A stretch of DNA of 64,000 nucleotides, from positions 8,818,953 through 8,882,952 of the forward strand of contig CM067351.1 in assembly GCA_034190875.2 (NCBI GenBank), read 5' to 3'. The notes under the pieces were generated by a model. The model searched no databases. It was not told the DNA's origin and worked only from the letters and a program-made list of their open reading frames with translations. Shown piece after piece: positions 1-11,874 of this stretch. Made by a program: the position numbers and the translations under genes. The stretch's first letter is position 1. Every line of letters starts with the position of its first letter. The stretch is from Urechis unicinctus. Taxonomy: Eukaryota > Annelida > Polychaeta > Xenopneusta > Urechidae.

Positions 1-2849
1 GTCTTTGCAGCTCGTAATATATTCGTAAGTGTGGTGGATCGAGTGGTCGATTTATGACATGGAGCAATAAGAATATTGCGTCCATTCAATGGTGCGCAAT
101 CCATTTGGCTATCAGTCTCATGGGCGAAGAACGATTCTGTAACATTGACTATGTCATTTAGAACTTGACATGGCTCCATCGGGTGCTTTCTGTCATGCAT
201 GTAGCTTTGTTTGCGGTTTGTGTTTTTATTTGCTCTCAACTGTCAAACAACGATTGTCCGCATTCATAAGCTCGCCCTATATCTGATGCAGTCAGCTTTA
301 CTGATCATACTCACTGTTGTGAATCATTCTATATAAGAAAACTCCTATATATTAATACAATAACTTATTGCAAGACATGGCTCTTCCATGCCCAAGTATG
401 CTCACCATTACACCGGGATCTTTAGTATATTTGGCAATCACATTAAGGAAGAGCCACATGTTGGCATCATCGTTATCTGCGTTATTACCTGAAAACACCT
501 GCATCCGAAAATCGGATTAATTAATTCTTAGTTGAATGTTCAATAGTGTCGGTTAGTTCGATTGCGGCCTCAACCTGCTAAATGGAATGATTATGCGACG
601 TACTGGAAGTAACTGATGACAAGAACTTGTACGAGAAGGGTAGACAATTGGTAAATATTAGGCTCACTTGTAAGATAACATCATAGTGCGTGCTTTAAAC
701 ACTTAATTTGGCTTCAGGTCTTGGTAGCCTCTTATGACAAAACTGTCCCACTGAGTTGTTGCATAAGCTGAACGCATTCGTTTTACATTACTGCTCTTGG
801 TTATATATTCGATTGTTCGATTCGATTCGATTACAGACGAAACTACTTATAGCGCTTTGCTGTACGCTGTACAAAGTACAGTTTGATTTGTGTGAGAATG
901 ACAGAACGATTATTTCACAATTAAGATGTGATGCAAAGATCTTTGGTGGTGGAAACATCCCTACCAAAACCCACTCAAATTGTTCTCTCAAATGGAGTCC
1001 TGGGTCGATGAAAAAACTGAGCCAAAAACGATGGGTTGCAATGAAAGGGGACCAAATATAAGCTACGGTTGGTCTTTTATGTGCATCTATCTTCTACACT
1101 ATCGAAATATAACGGCCAGGTTGTCTCTTTAGGTCCGCATTCAGGATCACGCCCAACATTTGTTTCACTCAATGTACACTATTTATGTCTCTACTATTGT
1201 CACCGATTATCATACAGTTGCCGTCTTCCATACCTTGCATCTGAGAATATTATCAGTTAAGTCTTAGCTAATTGCTTTCTAGTGTCGGTGATGCTATTGC
1301 AGCCTCAACGTACAGTAGTATATCGAAACTACAATTTGAAGGATTATAGGAGGTGTTGGGTGCAATTGCTAGCCCACCTTACAAGATAATTACTTGATCG
1401 ATGACAGGAATGAGAACGAAAATTGAATTAGTCAAGTGGTACCTGCCCTCCGGTTCCCCCCTTAATTATCCTATTATCGGCTACAGTAGCTTCTGATGTG
1501 CGATACCATGAGGCTGCAGTTAGTTTAGCTGCATGCCATTTACATAGATACCTCTACCTATCGTGGTTACGAGGCTCTTATAACCTATGCTAGCATGCCG
1601 TTAGTCCTTAGTTAATCGTCCGCGACACGCCTCGGGTGCCCTGACAAGAATGCCACTTAATCATCCATTTGCAATGACGCATAGTGGCAAGTGGGCGCAT
1701 AGTGTCAATAAATAAAGATGTGTTCTGACTTTTTATGGTGAGCAATTATTGTTGGCGCTTGAACTGTTTACGGACAAACAGAAAGGCTCTATAAGTTTTA
1801 TATCCATTATGTTTCTTATATCACTTCCTGGTCGTCAGCTCACTTCATGAGATAAATACAAGGAAAGGTACACAACACGGGAGAACATTAAGCGAAATTC
1901 TGAAGATTATGGTGTGAAATAATATCTTACAACGAAGTCCACTACAGATCTGCACTTGGCCTCATGCGAGGTCGGCCGCCTATGGCATCTTTTCCGAAAC
2001 GGGCGTCGCGAATTTGCTATTGAACAATTCAAATTAGATGGACAAGAATTGCGTCTAGCAGCTGGCAAGGTAAATGAGGAAATAAAGGCCGTAATTGATG
2101 TATTTTGAGTGCCAGTGAAATATAAGCAGACATGATAATTGCCACCGTCGGCGTCTACGTTCATGAATGGGCGAATTTCGTGTTACTTTTCTACTTTGCT
2201 GCTAGGGTAAATCTGCATCGACTACTTCGCATAAATATTGATTTGGTGGTTGAGCTAACATCATGATATATGACTCCTTGTGTGGCGGTTCATGTGTGGT
2301 CTACAATGCCGCGTGAACACACAGAGCGGTACCATCAATTTGTATCGCCTGTTCTCTTTGATTAACAGGGTTGACCTATGCTGGGACATTTATTAAGTTA
2401 TCGACGAAATGTCTCAAATTAGCATGTGCCCAACATTTATAACAGCCCAATTGATAATATAAAAGACGACCACCTGTTGCATGGGTAGACTTAGCATATC
2501 TCAACCGAACTCAGTCAACGACAGTTGATATAGAAGTCTTTCAATGGAGGTTCCGCATATTAGATAAGTTGCTATATAAATTTCGTCACAGGAAACTTGA
2601 TGAGTTAGTTGTTGAATTACATATTATGAGCTGACAAGGATGATTGGTTAAAATAAGCAGTGGACCGAGAGGTTGTTTTCGGTCACTTGTAATCCAATGC
2701 GCTTGAGGTCACAAGAACATTGCTATTGATGAATGAATGTCCGACCACAGGTGAGATGAAATGTCCTGGACGTTAGGTCCAACATACTGTGGATATCATC
2801 GACCAGGACCGGGTTAATCACATCTTGGATTGGTATTGCTTTACAAAAC

Positions 2850-3120
2850 GCTTCCTTGTGCTGCCAGTGATAAGTGTTGTGAGCAATGCCAGCGAGGGCA
2901 CCCACAAGAAGCTCCCCAAGGTACAAAAAGCAACCCAAAGAAGATGAGAGAGCGAAGGAGAGTGGAAGTGAAGTGAAGTGAAGTGAAGTGAAGTGACTCG
3001 GGGAATCGACTGGCGGAAGGAGCAGACGCTGTGTCCCCCACCAACCCCCGCCACGGCCAGTAGACCTACAGATTCACAGAGGCCCAAGACGAGTCCATAG
3101 CCACCTAATTCCAAAGCATT
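2850..3120. other. GC-richer insertion absent from paralogous A copies
   Basis: The A1 alignment to 28935 and 43165 stops just after the shared GTTAATCACAT motif at about 2814. What follows is visibly more GC-rich than its surroundings and contains six tandem copies of GAAGT at 2965-2994. On the minus strand an open frame covers 2818-3114, but its low-complexity, tryptophan- and leucine-rich translation matches no family I recognise. It may be the 3' end of a retroelement or other insert. I see no terminal repeats or target-site duplication. The limits are approximate. Confidence 0.45.
2965..2996 (+). repeat. (GAAGT)6 microsatellite
   Basis: Six perfect tandem copies of the pentamer GAAGT lie inside the GC-rich insertion. 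No counterpart is present at the matching site of the other A copies. Confidence 0.95.
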
Positions 3121-3560
3121 CCAGCTTTTTATGAATAAAACAACAAGGTAAATAAAAACGCCCTGGTAAAGGAGTGTGCAGATGAGATGGGATTGGCGCG
3201 TGAGTATGTTTTAGAGTTTATATATGTTATTTTATGCTTACCAATAATTTTCCTACCCGTCATTATTTTGTTGTGTTTTGCAGTTTACACTTTAAGTTGC
3301 TTCCTTTCCATTTCTTTATACCTTTATGCCATTTTGGTTGGTGCGATAATCGAATGGGGGTTTTTAAGGATCTGTTTTTTTTACCTTTATTGAGTTAGAT
3401 GATCGTCGAATGCTACATGTACACTATGTTCCCGGTAGCCATGGCAGCCCCGTTTGCCCGAAACGTATTGCGCCGTGGAATTTTGGCCATTTTTGTCTTC
3501 ATAAACAAGTTTTGTTAGGTTGTGCTAAGTTTCCTCACGTTGTATGAAGGTAACCGTGAC
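3116..3560. other. Spacer with a T-rich, hydrophobic open frame
   Basis: I see no counterpart of this piece in the second unit. It contains a 68-codon plus-strand frame at 3187-3393 whose product would be almost wholly hydrophobic (runs of I, L, V and F). Its T-rich base composition alone would give such a translation. There is no paralogous support and no recognisable domain, so it is not called as a gene. Confidence 0.35.
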
Positions 3561-3925
3561 ATGGGTACAAAGTACATATTTGTCATTTGCGATTCGTCTT
3601 TGAGATTTAGTTTGGTTGACCTACGCGTATATATATCCGTTCCATGACGAAACGCAAGTATCCACATTAAAAATCCGACACATTGAACATGCAAAACTAG
3701 AGAACTATTTGCACTGGTACTCACGAATAATACATTCCGTTGACTAGGAATACTTTTGCGATTGCAGTCGTTGTTGTATACGTAGTGATTGCCTTTCACT
3801 ACGTGTATCCTTTCGACAAGGTATGTAGCGGCACACAGACACAGTCCGAACTGTTTCAATCAAATGACACCTGAAATAGCACGGGAAGAGATCAACTCTC
3901 ACAGCTTTTTCTGCATACTCATATC

Positions 3926-4063
<138 letters not shown>

Positions 4064-4824
4064 ACACAATATATACATATACGTATGCGTGCACGTGTGC
4101 ATGTGTGTATCTGTTTGTGGAGACGTTTGTATGTCTGTATGTGACTATTTGTCTCTGTGTATCATTTATAATGAGAAATATGGCGTGTAGAAATCACCTT
4201 ACAGCAATACAAGTATCATATACATGCCTTGAAGTGTACGTAAATGTATTCATTCATTGTACTAAACGTATGAGTTATATGCTATCAAGCGACATAGAAT
4301 GCATTTACACTACCATGGCGTGAATGAGAGCAACAAACAACCTTACTCAAAGTGTAATAATTACATAATTACAACTGAGGATATAAATTTCAAGCAGCCC
4401 ACAACCTGGTCAGCACCGATACGTCATCAATTTTTATCGAATGATCCATTCTATGCTTTGGCATGGCCATTCGGTTCCATTGTCGTGTCGGGATGATAAT
4501 GCATATGTGAATAGAATTACAATGTGTTTTAGCTATAAATTGTAATTACCTTGTTATCGCTTTGAATCGTTTGAAGGATCAATTAAAATCAATCGTTATC
4601 CCGCTTCTTCTCAATGAAATAGATCCTTTCGTAAGCATTGGGCATAACATAGCTTCGTGCATCATTATCGACGTGCAGTGGATATGTGCAGCCGCACAAA
4701 TAGAAGTCACGCACAGTACCTCGTTTGCAGTTTAATGGAGGCCCATTTTAGGCGAGAGTAGACAAGGTTATTATGAAATATTGTGTTAACGTTGGCGGTT
4801 AAATATTGAACGCATAATACAATT

Positions 4825-4926
<102 letters not shown>

Positions 4927-5017
4927 TATTGGCTGTAGCGCCTGTGCAACTGAAAGAGAGATATTTTAGACAAAAGCTTCATATGGCAGCTTTCCAATGA
5001 CACAGTCCTCATTCAAT

Positions 5018-5740
5018 GCTCCACAAAGCAGTTGCCTTAGCGATGAATGTCCCCCTCTGGTATTATCTCCTACCTCGAAAATGTTTAATTCAAAGGTAAA
5101 ACACCACTAACTTTGAATAAATGCAAGATTTTTCCCAAAATGTAATCACACAACATGAAACTATTTCGTCTGTAGGTAGTGTATTGACTGTAGCAATGCT
5201 GGCCATATTAAGATGAACAAAATTTAGTTAGGGTAATGGCATGGGTCTACTTTCGCTCATCACGGCCACATTTTCAATAGTCCAAGAATGATAATGATTG
5301 GCGGAAATTCCTGCTTTATTGCATTTATTAACAATTGAATTTAACGTTTAAAGACACTTACCAACTATTCCTACAAGTGATTTGGGATATAAATGTGATA
5401 ATACAAAAGGTTAAAATATTCTTCCACGATTTAAGATACCCAATCACAGAACAAAAGTAATTACCACCGGATTTCTCAGCTAACATTCATCACCTACGTT
5501 CTAGAATATCTCACGCCTTACCCTAGTGGGATGTTTTATGTTCAATGAGGAAGCATTTACTGGGAGCCGTTTTTTTTGGTTCTGAACATTGGTGCCATAC
5601 CACCAGGTATGACGCTCCACTGTGCTCCACCAAAGGGTGCGTGGAACACAATCACTGGAAAACGCACGCTGCGACCAGCAATCAAGCAGTGTGTTCGCTG
5701 CTCGTTTATAATGTGACCCCATACGAGGCTCAAAAACCTG
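5018..5740. other. Segment present only in the first unit
   Basis: The shared sequence ending CTCATTCAAT (about 5017) and resuming with GTCTATATCTAG (about 5745) is nearly contiguous in the second unit (47311-47361), so roughly 720 bp is either an insertion here or a deletion there. I see no terminal inverted repeats or target-site duplication. The open frames on both strands (5501-5757) overlap each other and carry no recognisable domain. Confidence 0.5.
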
Positions 5741-6039
5741 TCACTGTCTATATCTAGACGTAGTGAACTGCCTCATATGTTGTACTTGGTGCTCTGGTTC
5801 AAGAACGCCCATTGTTGTGCAAGCATCGTACGAGCAAAACGATGGAAAGGAATTAATCATGAATTATTTATATTGTTATTATTTCGGTTGCTGCACTTAC
5901 GTGATATGTTAATATATCGTTATTTCGTATCCATAGTGACAAACGTGCTCTAACTCCCATTGAACATTGACAGCGATCGAGTCTGTGCATGAGTGTGGAA
6001 GCATTAATCAGCAATATCTGAATAACCGGCACAAGCTTT

Positions 6040-6130
6040 GAGTGCTATATCATGACGCCGAATGAAGAATGCAGGGTAATCATCTTAGGCGCATGCATGA
6101 GTGCTATATGATGACGCCGAATGAAGAATG
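6040..6130 (+). repeat. 59-bp tandem duplication
   Basis: A 32-bp segment (6040-6071) recurs at 6099-6130 with one mismatch. A 27-bp filler beginning GCAGGGTAA lies between the two copies. The second unit has only one copy of the segment (near 47790-47815) and no filler, so this duplication is specific to the first unit. Confidence 0.85.
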
Positions 6131-7126
6131 AATATGTTGAGTGCTCTTGATATAAGCGCAATATAAGCTGCCATTCGATTATGCAGTATGTACCCCAATG
6201 TGACTTACAATGTCAAGATCAGCGCCATTCGGTGGCATTATTGCGTTGTACAAATAGTAATTTCCCGCTTTGCTATGAGCGTACAATTAGCTCGTGCCGG
6301 AATCCCCCGATCACTGACGCATAATTTGTCATCAATTCCAGATAGATAATGATTGCATCCAAGCGTGGCATCGGCTCGATTCAATTTAGCTCAGTATATA
6401 GAGTATATAGCGCTTAACTTCCGTTAAGAAATGATGGTTTGAACAGCATGCGCCTGACTGTAATGCAGGTTAAATAGAATTCAAGCAGCATTTTTGTAAA
6501 ATGCACAAAATAAAAAACATTCCAGTATGGTTATCCTTATTAGATTATACAAAACCCAAACGCTATTATACGTGCACAATCGGGTTTTGGTTATGGAAAA
6601 GACGTTGATAGATGTAACAGTAGTTCTTTTCTTGTACAGGGTGTTAAATGCAGGGTAACCATCTTACGGGCATGCATGACCCAGAGTCAAACTGAACGGA
6701 CATCCTGAACAGATCTAAAATCCACCTCACAATATCCATTACTTATCCGAATTGCACTGTGTTTGCAAAAATCCGTGTCACAGAGAGGCCAACGTGAATA
6801 TACAAAATGGAGCATGCGTCAGTAGTGGTGATAGTGTGCAGCACGGTGTGATAGTTCATGCTGATGTACAAATGGATACGGCAACATGACATCGTAGATT
6901 TTGGCGTGTATTTGATCAGGGCAAATATTAAGATTTGTCAGACTTGTAGCTGGTTATCTTGCACGTGTGAGGCTTTGTTGTACTACTCCAAACGCATGTT
7001 GATTGGTTAAGGTGAAATAGTTGATCTAATTACGATAGATCATAGCCAACGTTATAGTTCAGAAATGCCTAACTCAGTTATATAGCCTAGCGGTCGTTTC
7101 TTGAAGTGGATACATAGCATAGCATA

Positions 7127-7218
7127 GAGTGAGTAAGTGAGTGAGTGAGTGAGTGAGTGAGTGAGTGAGTGAGTGAGTGAGTGAGTGAGTGAGTGTAGGT
7201 GTGAGTGAGTGAATGAGT
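7127..7218 (+). repeat. (GTGA)n microsatellite
   Basis: Near-perfect tetranucleotide repeat. An orthologous but shorter and more interrupted repeat of the same motif occurs at 48791-48858, so it predates the duplication. Confidence 0.95.
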
Positions 7219-7725
7219 CGCTCAACCAGCTGCTTGTTCTATATGTGACCTTTAAGTAAACTCGTTGGCCACCGACGGCATTTACACTTATGACTATATG
7301 AATAACTTTTATTCCACTTAACCCCTAAGGGTAAGCTGCATTAACTTTATCACACATTTGTCACACTAACAGCAATATAAAACGCATGATAAATCACACT
7401 TGTTCCCATGTGGTCAGCACTGTCGTGTAAACTCACCCCGTTTGTCCTATTCATCAACATTGTTGACATTGTCTGAGTCGTGCATTCGGTCTTTGCGTAG
7501 TTATCGCAGGTTTCAATGTGTCAATTACTTGTATGAGGATATATGCTAGTCACGATTTTGCCGCAATTCATTTTGGACGTTTTAAACGACGATCGAAAGC
7601 ATCCATTGAAAAGGTAGGCTAATGGAGTCACATATGCCTTCAGTCTTGCATGTTATTGACTTCACTTAGCATCGATTGGAATGTAAGCTCTTTTGCTCGA
7701 TGTTCATATAAATATATATAAATAT

Positions 7726-8400
<675 letters not shown>

Positions 8401-8699
8401 TGTGAAATACGCATGTTACAGAGAAAACACTAATCCTACTTGTTTTGGCTCTTTGTACTAACAATTGTGTTTTAAGACGCATTTATTATTTGTTTTCAAA
8501 CAGTAAGGCCTAAAAGTTATCAATGATTGTAAAGTACGTGGTATTTATCGGATTAAGGAACGCTCGTTATTTGGAAAAAACTCTGCAAATCGGCTGTGTA
8601 GCACTGCATATTAAAAATCGAACCTGACAAAACCATCACTTACTGCTTTGTCGTTTATCATTGAAGCAAATTGTTCCAGTAAACACAGATAGTTGTTCC
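8401..8699. other. Unannotated spacer left of the transposon
   Basis: About 300 bp of ordinary AT-rich sequence. I see no gene, repeat or counterpart in the second unit. Confidence 0.5.
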
Positions 8700-8703
8700 T
8701 TAA
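8700..8703. other. Left TTAA target-site duplication
   Basis: TTAA directly abuts the left inverted repeat and matches the TTAA at 12058-12061. Confidence 0.85.
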
Positions 8704-8723
8704 AGGTCAACTACAACGATTTT
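8704..8723 (+). repeat. Left terminal inverted repeat
   Basis: Begins AGGTCAACTACAA and matches the reverse complement of 12038-12057 at 19 of 20 positions. The single mismatch is at the 14th base (C here, A in the right arm). Confidence 0.9.
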
Positions 8724-8909
8724 CATCATTTCTTTATAATGTGTTTCAAATTGAAGATTAATAACTCATAAACCAACGGGGACCCATAATTCATTGCAAC
8801 GGCATGCATAAGTACTAGAAATCCACCGATAAAGTTTCATTCGGAAGAAAATACGAAGCCATCTTCTCGATGCCATTTTGCCTCAGTTGGCCGCTTGGTG
8901 CACGTTGCG

Positions 8910-8917
8910 TGACGTCA
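8910..8917 (+). promoter_or_regulatory. Perfect CRE palindrome near left end
   Basis: TGACGTCA, the consensus ATF/CREB site, lies 206 bp inside the left terminus. The extended match GTGACGTCATTC (8909-8920) is repeated in inverted orientation near the right end. It is upstream of the plus-strand exons, so I infer a promoter element for that gene. Confidence 0.55.
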
Positions 8918-9113
8918 TTCCTGCTGCGCTGCCTCCAAGAGAATTTGACTGCGAGCGAGCGAGCAAAGCGAAAAACGATTGTTTGGATTTTAAAATTACA
9001 CCGTTTTAACAAGCCATGTCGTCTTTTGATAAAGTTTACGAGTCCCCATAGCATAACATTGGGGCAAATCATGTCTATGACTATTTATTTGAGCCAATAC
9101 GGGCGGGAGTTGA

Positions 9114-9286
9114 AAAATCCAAGTCACACTACGAAATGACACCGGTGGTCTATTTCACGTACGTAACTTAGTCGACTACGGTAGGATAGTCGGCTACGGA
9201 CTTAGCCGGGTACGTGAAATAGGCCACGGGAGTCTAACTCAAGGGTCCGCTTCGGATGAAGAATCAACAAAAGATTTCGATGAATG
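9114..9286 (+). pseudogene. Ballast-like gene, 5' exon remnant
   Basis: The reading frame is open from 9114, after a TGA at 9111, and ends with an acidic stretch translating as SASDEESTKDFDEW. It stops at a consensus donor (TG|GTAAGT, GT at 9287-9288) in phase 2. Splicing to 9593 restores the W codon and gives DEWCRCHYC, as expected for this domain family, where an acidic serine-rich leader runs into a W-C-x-C motif. That phase match is the main evidence for the exon. No in-frame ATG is visible, and a 79-bp palindrome (9147-9225) lies inside the open frame, so the true start is lost or further upstream. Confidence 0.6.
9147..9225. repeat. 79-bp imperfect palindrome (hairpin)
   Basis: Left arm GGTCTATTTCACGTAC (9147-9162) pairs with right arm GTACGTGAAATAGGCC (9210-9225) at 15 of 16 positions. 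The centre holds a 13-bp direct repeat, TAGTCGACTACGG at 9169-9181 and TAGTCGGCTACGG at 9187-9199. It may be a tiny foldback element inserted in the exon. I could not find a clear target-site duplication. Confidence 0.75.
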
Positions 9287-9592
9287 GTAAGTTTTAGAAT
9301 ACCCTTCCCAAGCTTTATTCAACTATATTAACTGGTAAAAAATAATCGTTAGTTTCATTTACCCAATAAATTTACACATTCTGTAAGTTGAGGATGGTAT
9401 GTTGACAGACCTAACTACTACAACAAATAGTACTTGGCTAGTGAATGTAACTTTGTCATTGTACCCTGAGCACATTGAATATTGTGGACAGATGTTTGCA
9501 TGCAGTTTATAAAGTATTTTCCTTTTATATTCATTCATTGTACCACAAATATAAAAATTTACAATGACTCTTTAATTATTTCTCTAACTTAG

Positions 9593-9801
9593 GTGTAGAT
9601 GTCATTACTGCATCCCAATGGACACAGCCAGAGAGTGCTACAGAAGTTTGGAGAGAGTGATGGCTCTAACGGAGGAATGGACATGCATCACCAAGCATCC
9701 CAGATTCCTGGCTAGCTGCATGAATAAAAATGTGCTGGAAGTGTCCAGATTTGAATCTATTCAAATGGACAGACCTGTTGGAGATGAGGTCTCTACAATG
9801 A
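9593..9801 (+). pseudogene. Ballast-like gene, cysteine-rich exon
   Basis: The exon is bounded by a good acceptor (CTCTAACTTAG) and a donor GTAAGT at 9802. The translation starts W-C-R-C-H-Y-C-I-P-M-D-T-A-R-E-C, a C-x-C-x2-C-x8-C arrangement, then continues to TCITKHPRF and an A-S-C-M-N-K-N-V-L-E-V segment. In the P2X7 receptor the corresponding C-terminal cytoplasmic ballast domain binds zinc through such cysteines, and free-standing relatives are widespread in invertebrate genomes. Here the usual second cysteine pair after the E-C is missing (E-C-Y-R-S). The exon itself is open throughout. Its donor is phase 1, which does not fit the following exon, so either an indel has occurred or a splice site has been lost. 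Confidence 0.7.
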
Positions 9802-10086
9802 GTAAGTTAGCCATTATTGCTACCAAAAAGGATGGTTTGAGGTTGAACAATCATATTTATTGCTAAGGGAACATCAATCCCGCTGTGTAAAATATTCAGT
9901 GTTCATATTGATGAACTACAATATATTTTACATAGCCAAGAATAAATAATGCCAGTTACATGAAATCCAGAGGCAGAGCTTACAATAAAATTATGAAGTG
10001 AGGGAATGGTTGACAAATGACAATTGTTTTTTGAACTATACAACTTATTTTAAAACCATAGACAACTAATTGACATATTGCTTCAG

Positions 10087-10381
10087 ATTATTCAGGTATC
10101 TAGCTTACCGCCAGTTTACACTCTGGATATGGCACAGACTGGGCAAAAGAAACAGGAAAGTGTAGACAGCCTGTGTGGTAACAGCTGTTAGAAAATCCTT
10201 CCCTGACCCGGGCGGCAAATATACAGATTATCTACAATGGAGCGGAAAATTTCTTGGTCAGGTTGAATCGACACCTGTGAGCACCTACGAGAAGATCCTT
10301 TTCAGGTTTCTCGTACTGGGAGGCTATAGGTGGTGGGACAGTCCTGTCATCTGCAAGGACCTCAGCAAGTCTGTAGCTTAG
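10087..10381 (+). pseudogene. Ballast-like gene, C-terminal exon with internal stop
   Basis: After the acceptor GCTTCAG the frame reads L-F-R-Y-L-A-Y-R-Q-F-T-L-W-I-W, then A-C-V-V-T-A-V-R-K-S-F-P-D-P-G-G-K-Y-T-D-Y. This is the conserved second half of the ballast domain: R-x-x-A-Y-R, an aromatic segment, C-x-x-x-x-x-R-x-x-F-P and x-Y-T/S-G/D. The frame holds a TAG at 10163-10165 just before the A-C-V-V motif and ends at a TAG at 10379. The stop, together with the phase clash with the preceding exon, makes this a pseudogene. Beyond the domain, residues coded by 10245-10378 have no recognisable motif and may be read-through into an intron. Confidence 0.72.
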
Positions 10382-10575
10382 GTATTTTTGCCTTAGATCA
10401 AGCACCTGATGTACATAGTCTGAAGCAAATCAATGATATTCATATTTTATGGTAGTCATATAATAAGTAAGTTATATTATATGCCAATTTTTAATTGGGT
10501 AACAATGTTTGTGCAAATGAAACTTATTCAGGTTTTGGTAATAAATGTCAAAATAACATGTGTTTCATTTTAGAT

Positions 10576-10859
10576 TATGCATGTTCACACCAAAATAAAT
10601 TGGTACTTTGACAGGCTTGGGATTTTCCCATACCTGAACATGTTCAGTGTTCTAATAGTACTACTGCCACTAACAAAAATCCCTGAAGCCATAAACAAAT
10701 TCCCTGCGGGCATAGCTCCTGTAAAAAGTTGGCAATCCCACATCTTACGGTGTCCATTCACGCCGATTTGTTCAAAACAAGCAAAACTCCCCCAGTATCT
10801 TTGATTCTGACTAGGGCCATCCTCCAGATCAACACCACTGTACATAAGCATTCTGTGAG
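10576..10859 (-). pseudogene. Minus-strand transposon protein, second exon
   Basis: Reading leftwards from the acceptor (TTTAG, AG at 10861-10860), the frame gives A-H-R-M-L-M-Y-S-G-V-D-L, then W-D-C-Q-L-F-T-G-A-M-P-A-G-N-L-F, then G-I-F-V-S-G-S-S. From memory, this W-x-S-Q-P ... G-x-x-A-G-N-L-L ... S-G-x-x pattern characterises a large family of uncharacterised proteins encoded by transposons of aquatic animals, often beside ballast-domain genes. Only the N-terminal part is present: the frame ends near 10585-10576 with a possible donor (GTGTGA), and no later exon is recognisable, so the catalytic part is probably deleted. Confidence 0.6.
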
Positions 10860-10920
10860 CTAAATTTTTCTTCCATCAAATAAAACCCTGTGATTACACT
10901 ACAAACAAAACAATATTTAC

Positions 10921-11157
10921 CTAACAGTTCTTCAAACGCCATGTCATCATCAGTTTCCATCTCAGCATCATCACTTCGTCAGTGAAGTCATAGTCAGTGT
11001 CAGTTTCCATCTCATCATCGCTGTCCACCAGTCCAACAGATTCCTCCTGGGGCTCATATTGGGTGCCCCTGGTGACACTTTTGGTGAGATGGTCCAACTT
11101 GAATATTTCTTTATCCCAGGAAAGAGAACTCTGTGTTTGTAGAGACTTGTCAGCCAT
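10921..11157 (-). pseudogene. Minus-strand transposon protein, first exon (frameshifted)
   Basis: Starts M-A-D-K-S-L-Q-T and runs through G-T-Q-Y-E-P-Q-E-E to an acidic D-S-D-D-E-M-E-T-D-T-D-Y-D-F stretch. At about 10970-10990 the acidic signal moves to another frame (S-D-D-A-E-M-E-T-D-D-D-M-A-F-E-E-L-L), which implies a frameshift. That second frame ends at the donor TTAG|GTAAAT with one spare base, which completes an alanine codon (G|CT) at the 10859 acceptor. The exon pair is therefore in phase if the frameshift is allowed for. The start is the first ATG in the open frame. Confidence 0.6.
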
Positions 11158-11866
11158 CTATGGTATCAATACAATAAGTATGCTACAATTTCATGCATCA
11201 TAGCCTTTAAGGATGTAAATGTTTACAAATTGACTCATGGATACATACAACAGAAGTTATCCCTGCCAATGCATTTCATCATATATAATAATGCAGTTGC
11301 CTTGTGACACTCACCAAAACATTTGCCTGCACCCCTTATGACAAGTGAGAGCAAGCTTCATGGTCGGCAGACGGCAAGGCACTCGCCCCTGGTGTAGCAA
11401 ACAGCGCGGACGCTGACAGGCGAAGTTTCTTCGCCTAGCCTAGGTCGGCAGTACTTGAGTGTGACACCTCAGTCTGTGATTCACCACTGTCACTTGATTT
11501 ATCTATCTGCTCAGCTGCCAATACCATTTCGGAGCCTAGGTTTCTTACGAAATCCTAGATTTTGAGCAGCTCTGGGTCAGTCTCATAAGCACTTTTCTCG
11601 AAATGATCAGAACATAGACCTGTCGTACAACTATAAGGACAGGACTCCAGTGTTTACGCTTGACTTTCGACACCCATATGCGGCGCATATGTCTTTTAGA
11701 AACAAAAAAAAAATCACGCCTGACTTCTCATTGTTCCGACAACCAAACGCACAACATAATCCACACCAAGAAACGCACCAGACCGTGAAGAAAGACGAGT
11801 TAGTCAAACGCTGTCAACCAACCGGGAAGGCTAAAGAAGGAGATGAATATTCGTAAACAACCTGAA
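11158..11866. other. Transposon interior without recognisable gene
   Basis: This lies between the start of the minus-strand gene and the right CRE, so it would be its 5' region. It has a GC-rich patch near 11340-11450 with a short palindrome (GGCGAAGTTTCTTCGCC, 11421-11437). The open frame at 11650-11856 has no domain or splice context supporting it. Confidence 0.4.
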
Positions 11867-11874
11867 TGACGTCA
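11867..11874 (-). promoter_or_regulatory. Perfect CRE palindrome near right end
   Basis: TGACGTCA lies 183 bp inside the right terminus. On the minus strand the extended match is GTGACGTCATTC, identical over 12 bases to the left-end copy and also pointing inward. It lies upstream of the minus-strand gene start at 11157. Confidence 0.55.

Larger units (their letters stand above)
21..3890 (+). repeat. Block A1, first copy of the ~36-kb tandem unit
   Basis: This stretch is non-coding. It aligns, with many small gaps, to 39096-44900: 21 pairs with 39096, about 1100 with 41434, 1890 with 42235, 2270 with 42602, and 3590 with 44530. It aligns more distantly to 27680-29790 (for example 2790 with 28895). 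Part of it (21-680 and about 1040-1600) looks internally duplicated, which is clearer in the second unit, where related sub-copies begin at 39099 and 41172. A 15-bp core GTCAAGTGGTACCTG lies at 1431-1445. The short open frames here are broken in the paralogous copies, so I do not call genes. Nothing recognisable lies before position 21. Confidence 0.85.

Noticed and set aside
3187..3393. 68-codon hydrophobic frame that could be a small membrane protein
   Set aside because: T-rich DNA gives such translations automatically, and there is no paralogous copy, domain or promoter evidence.
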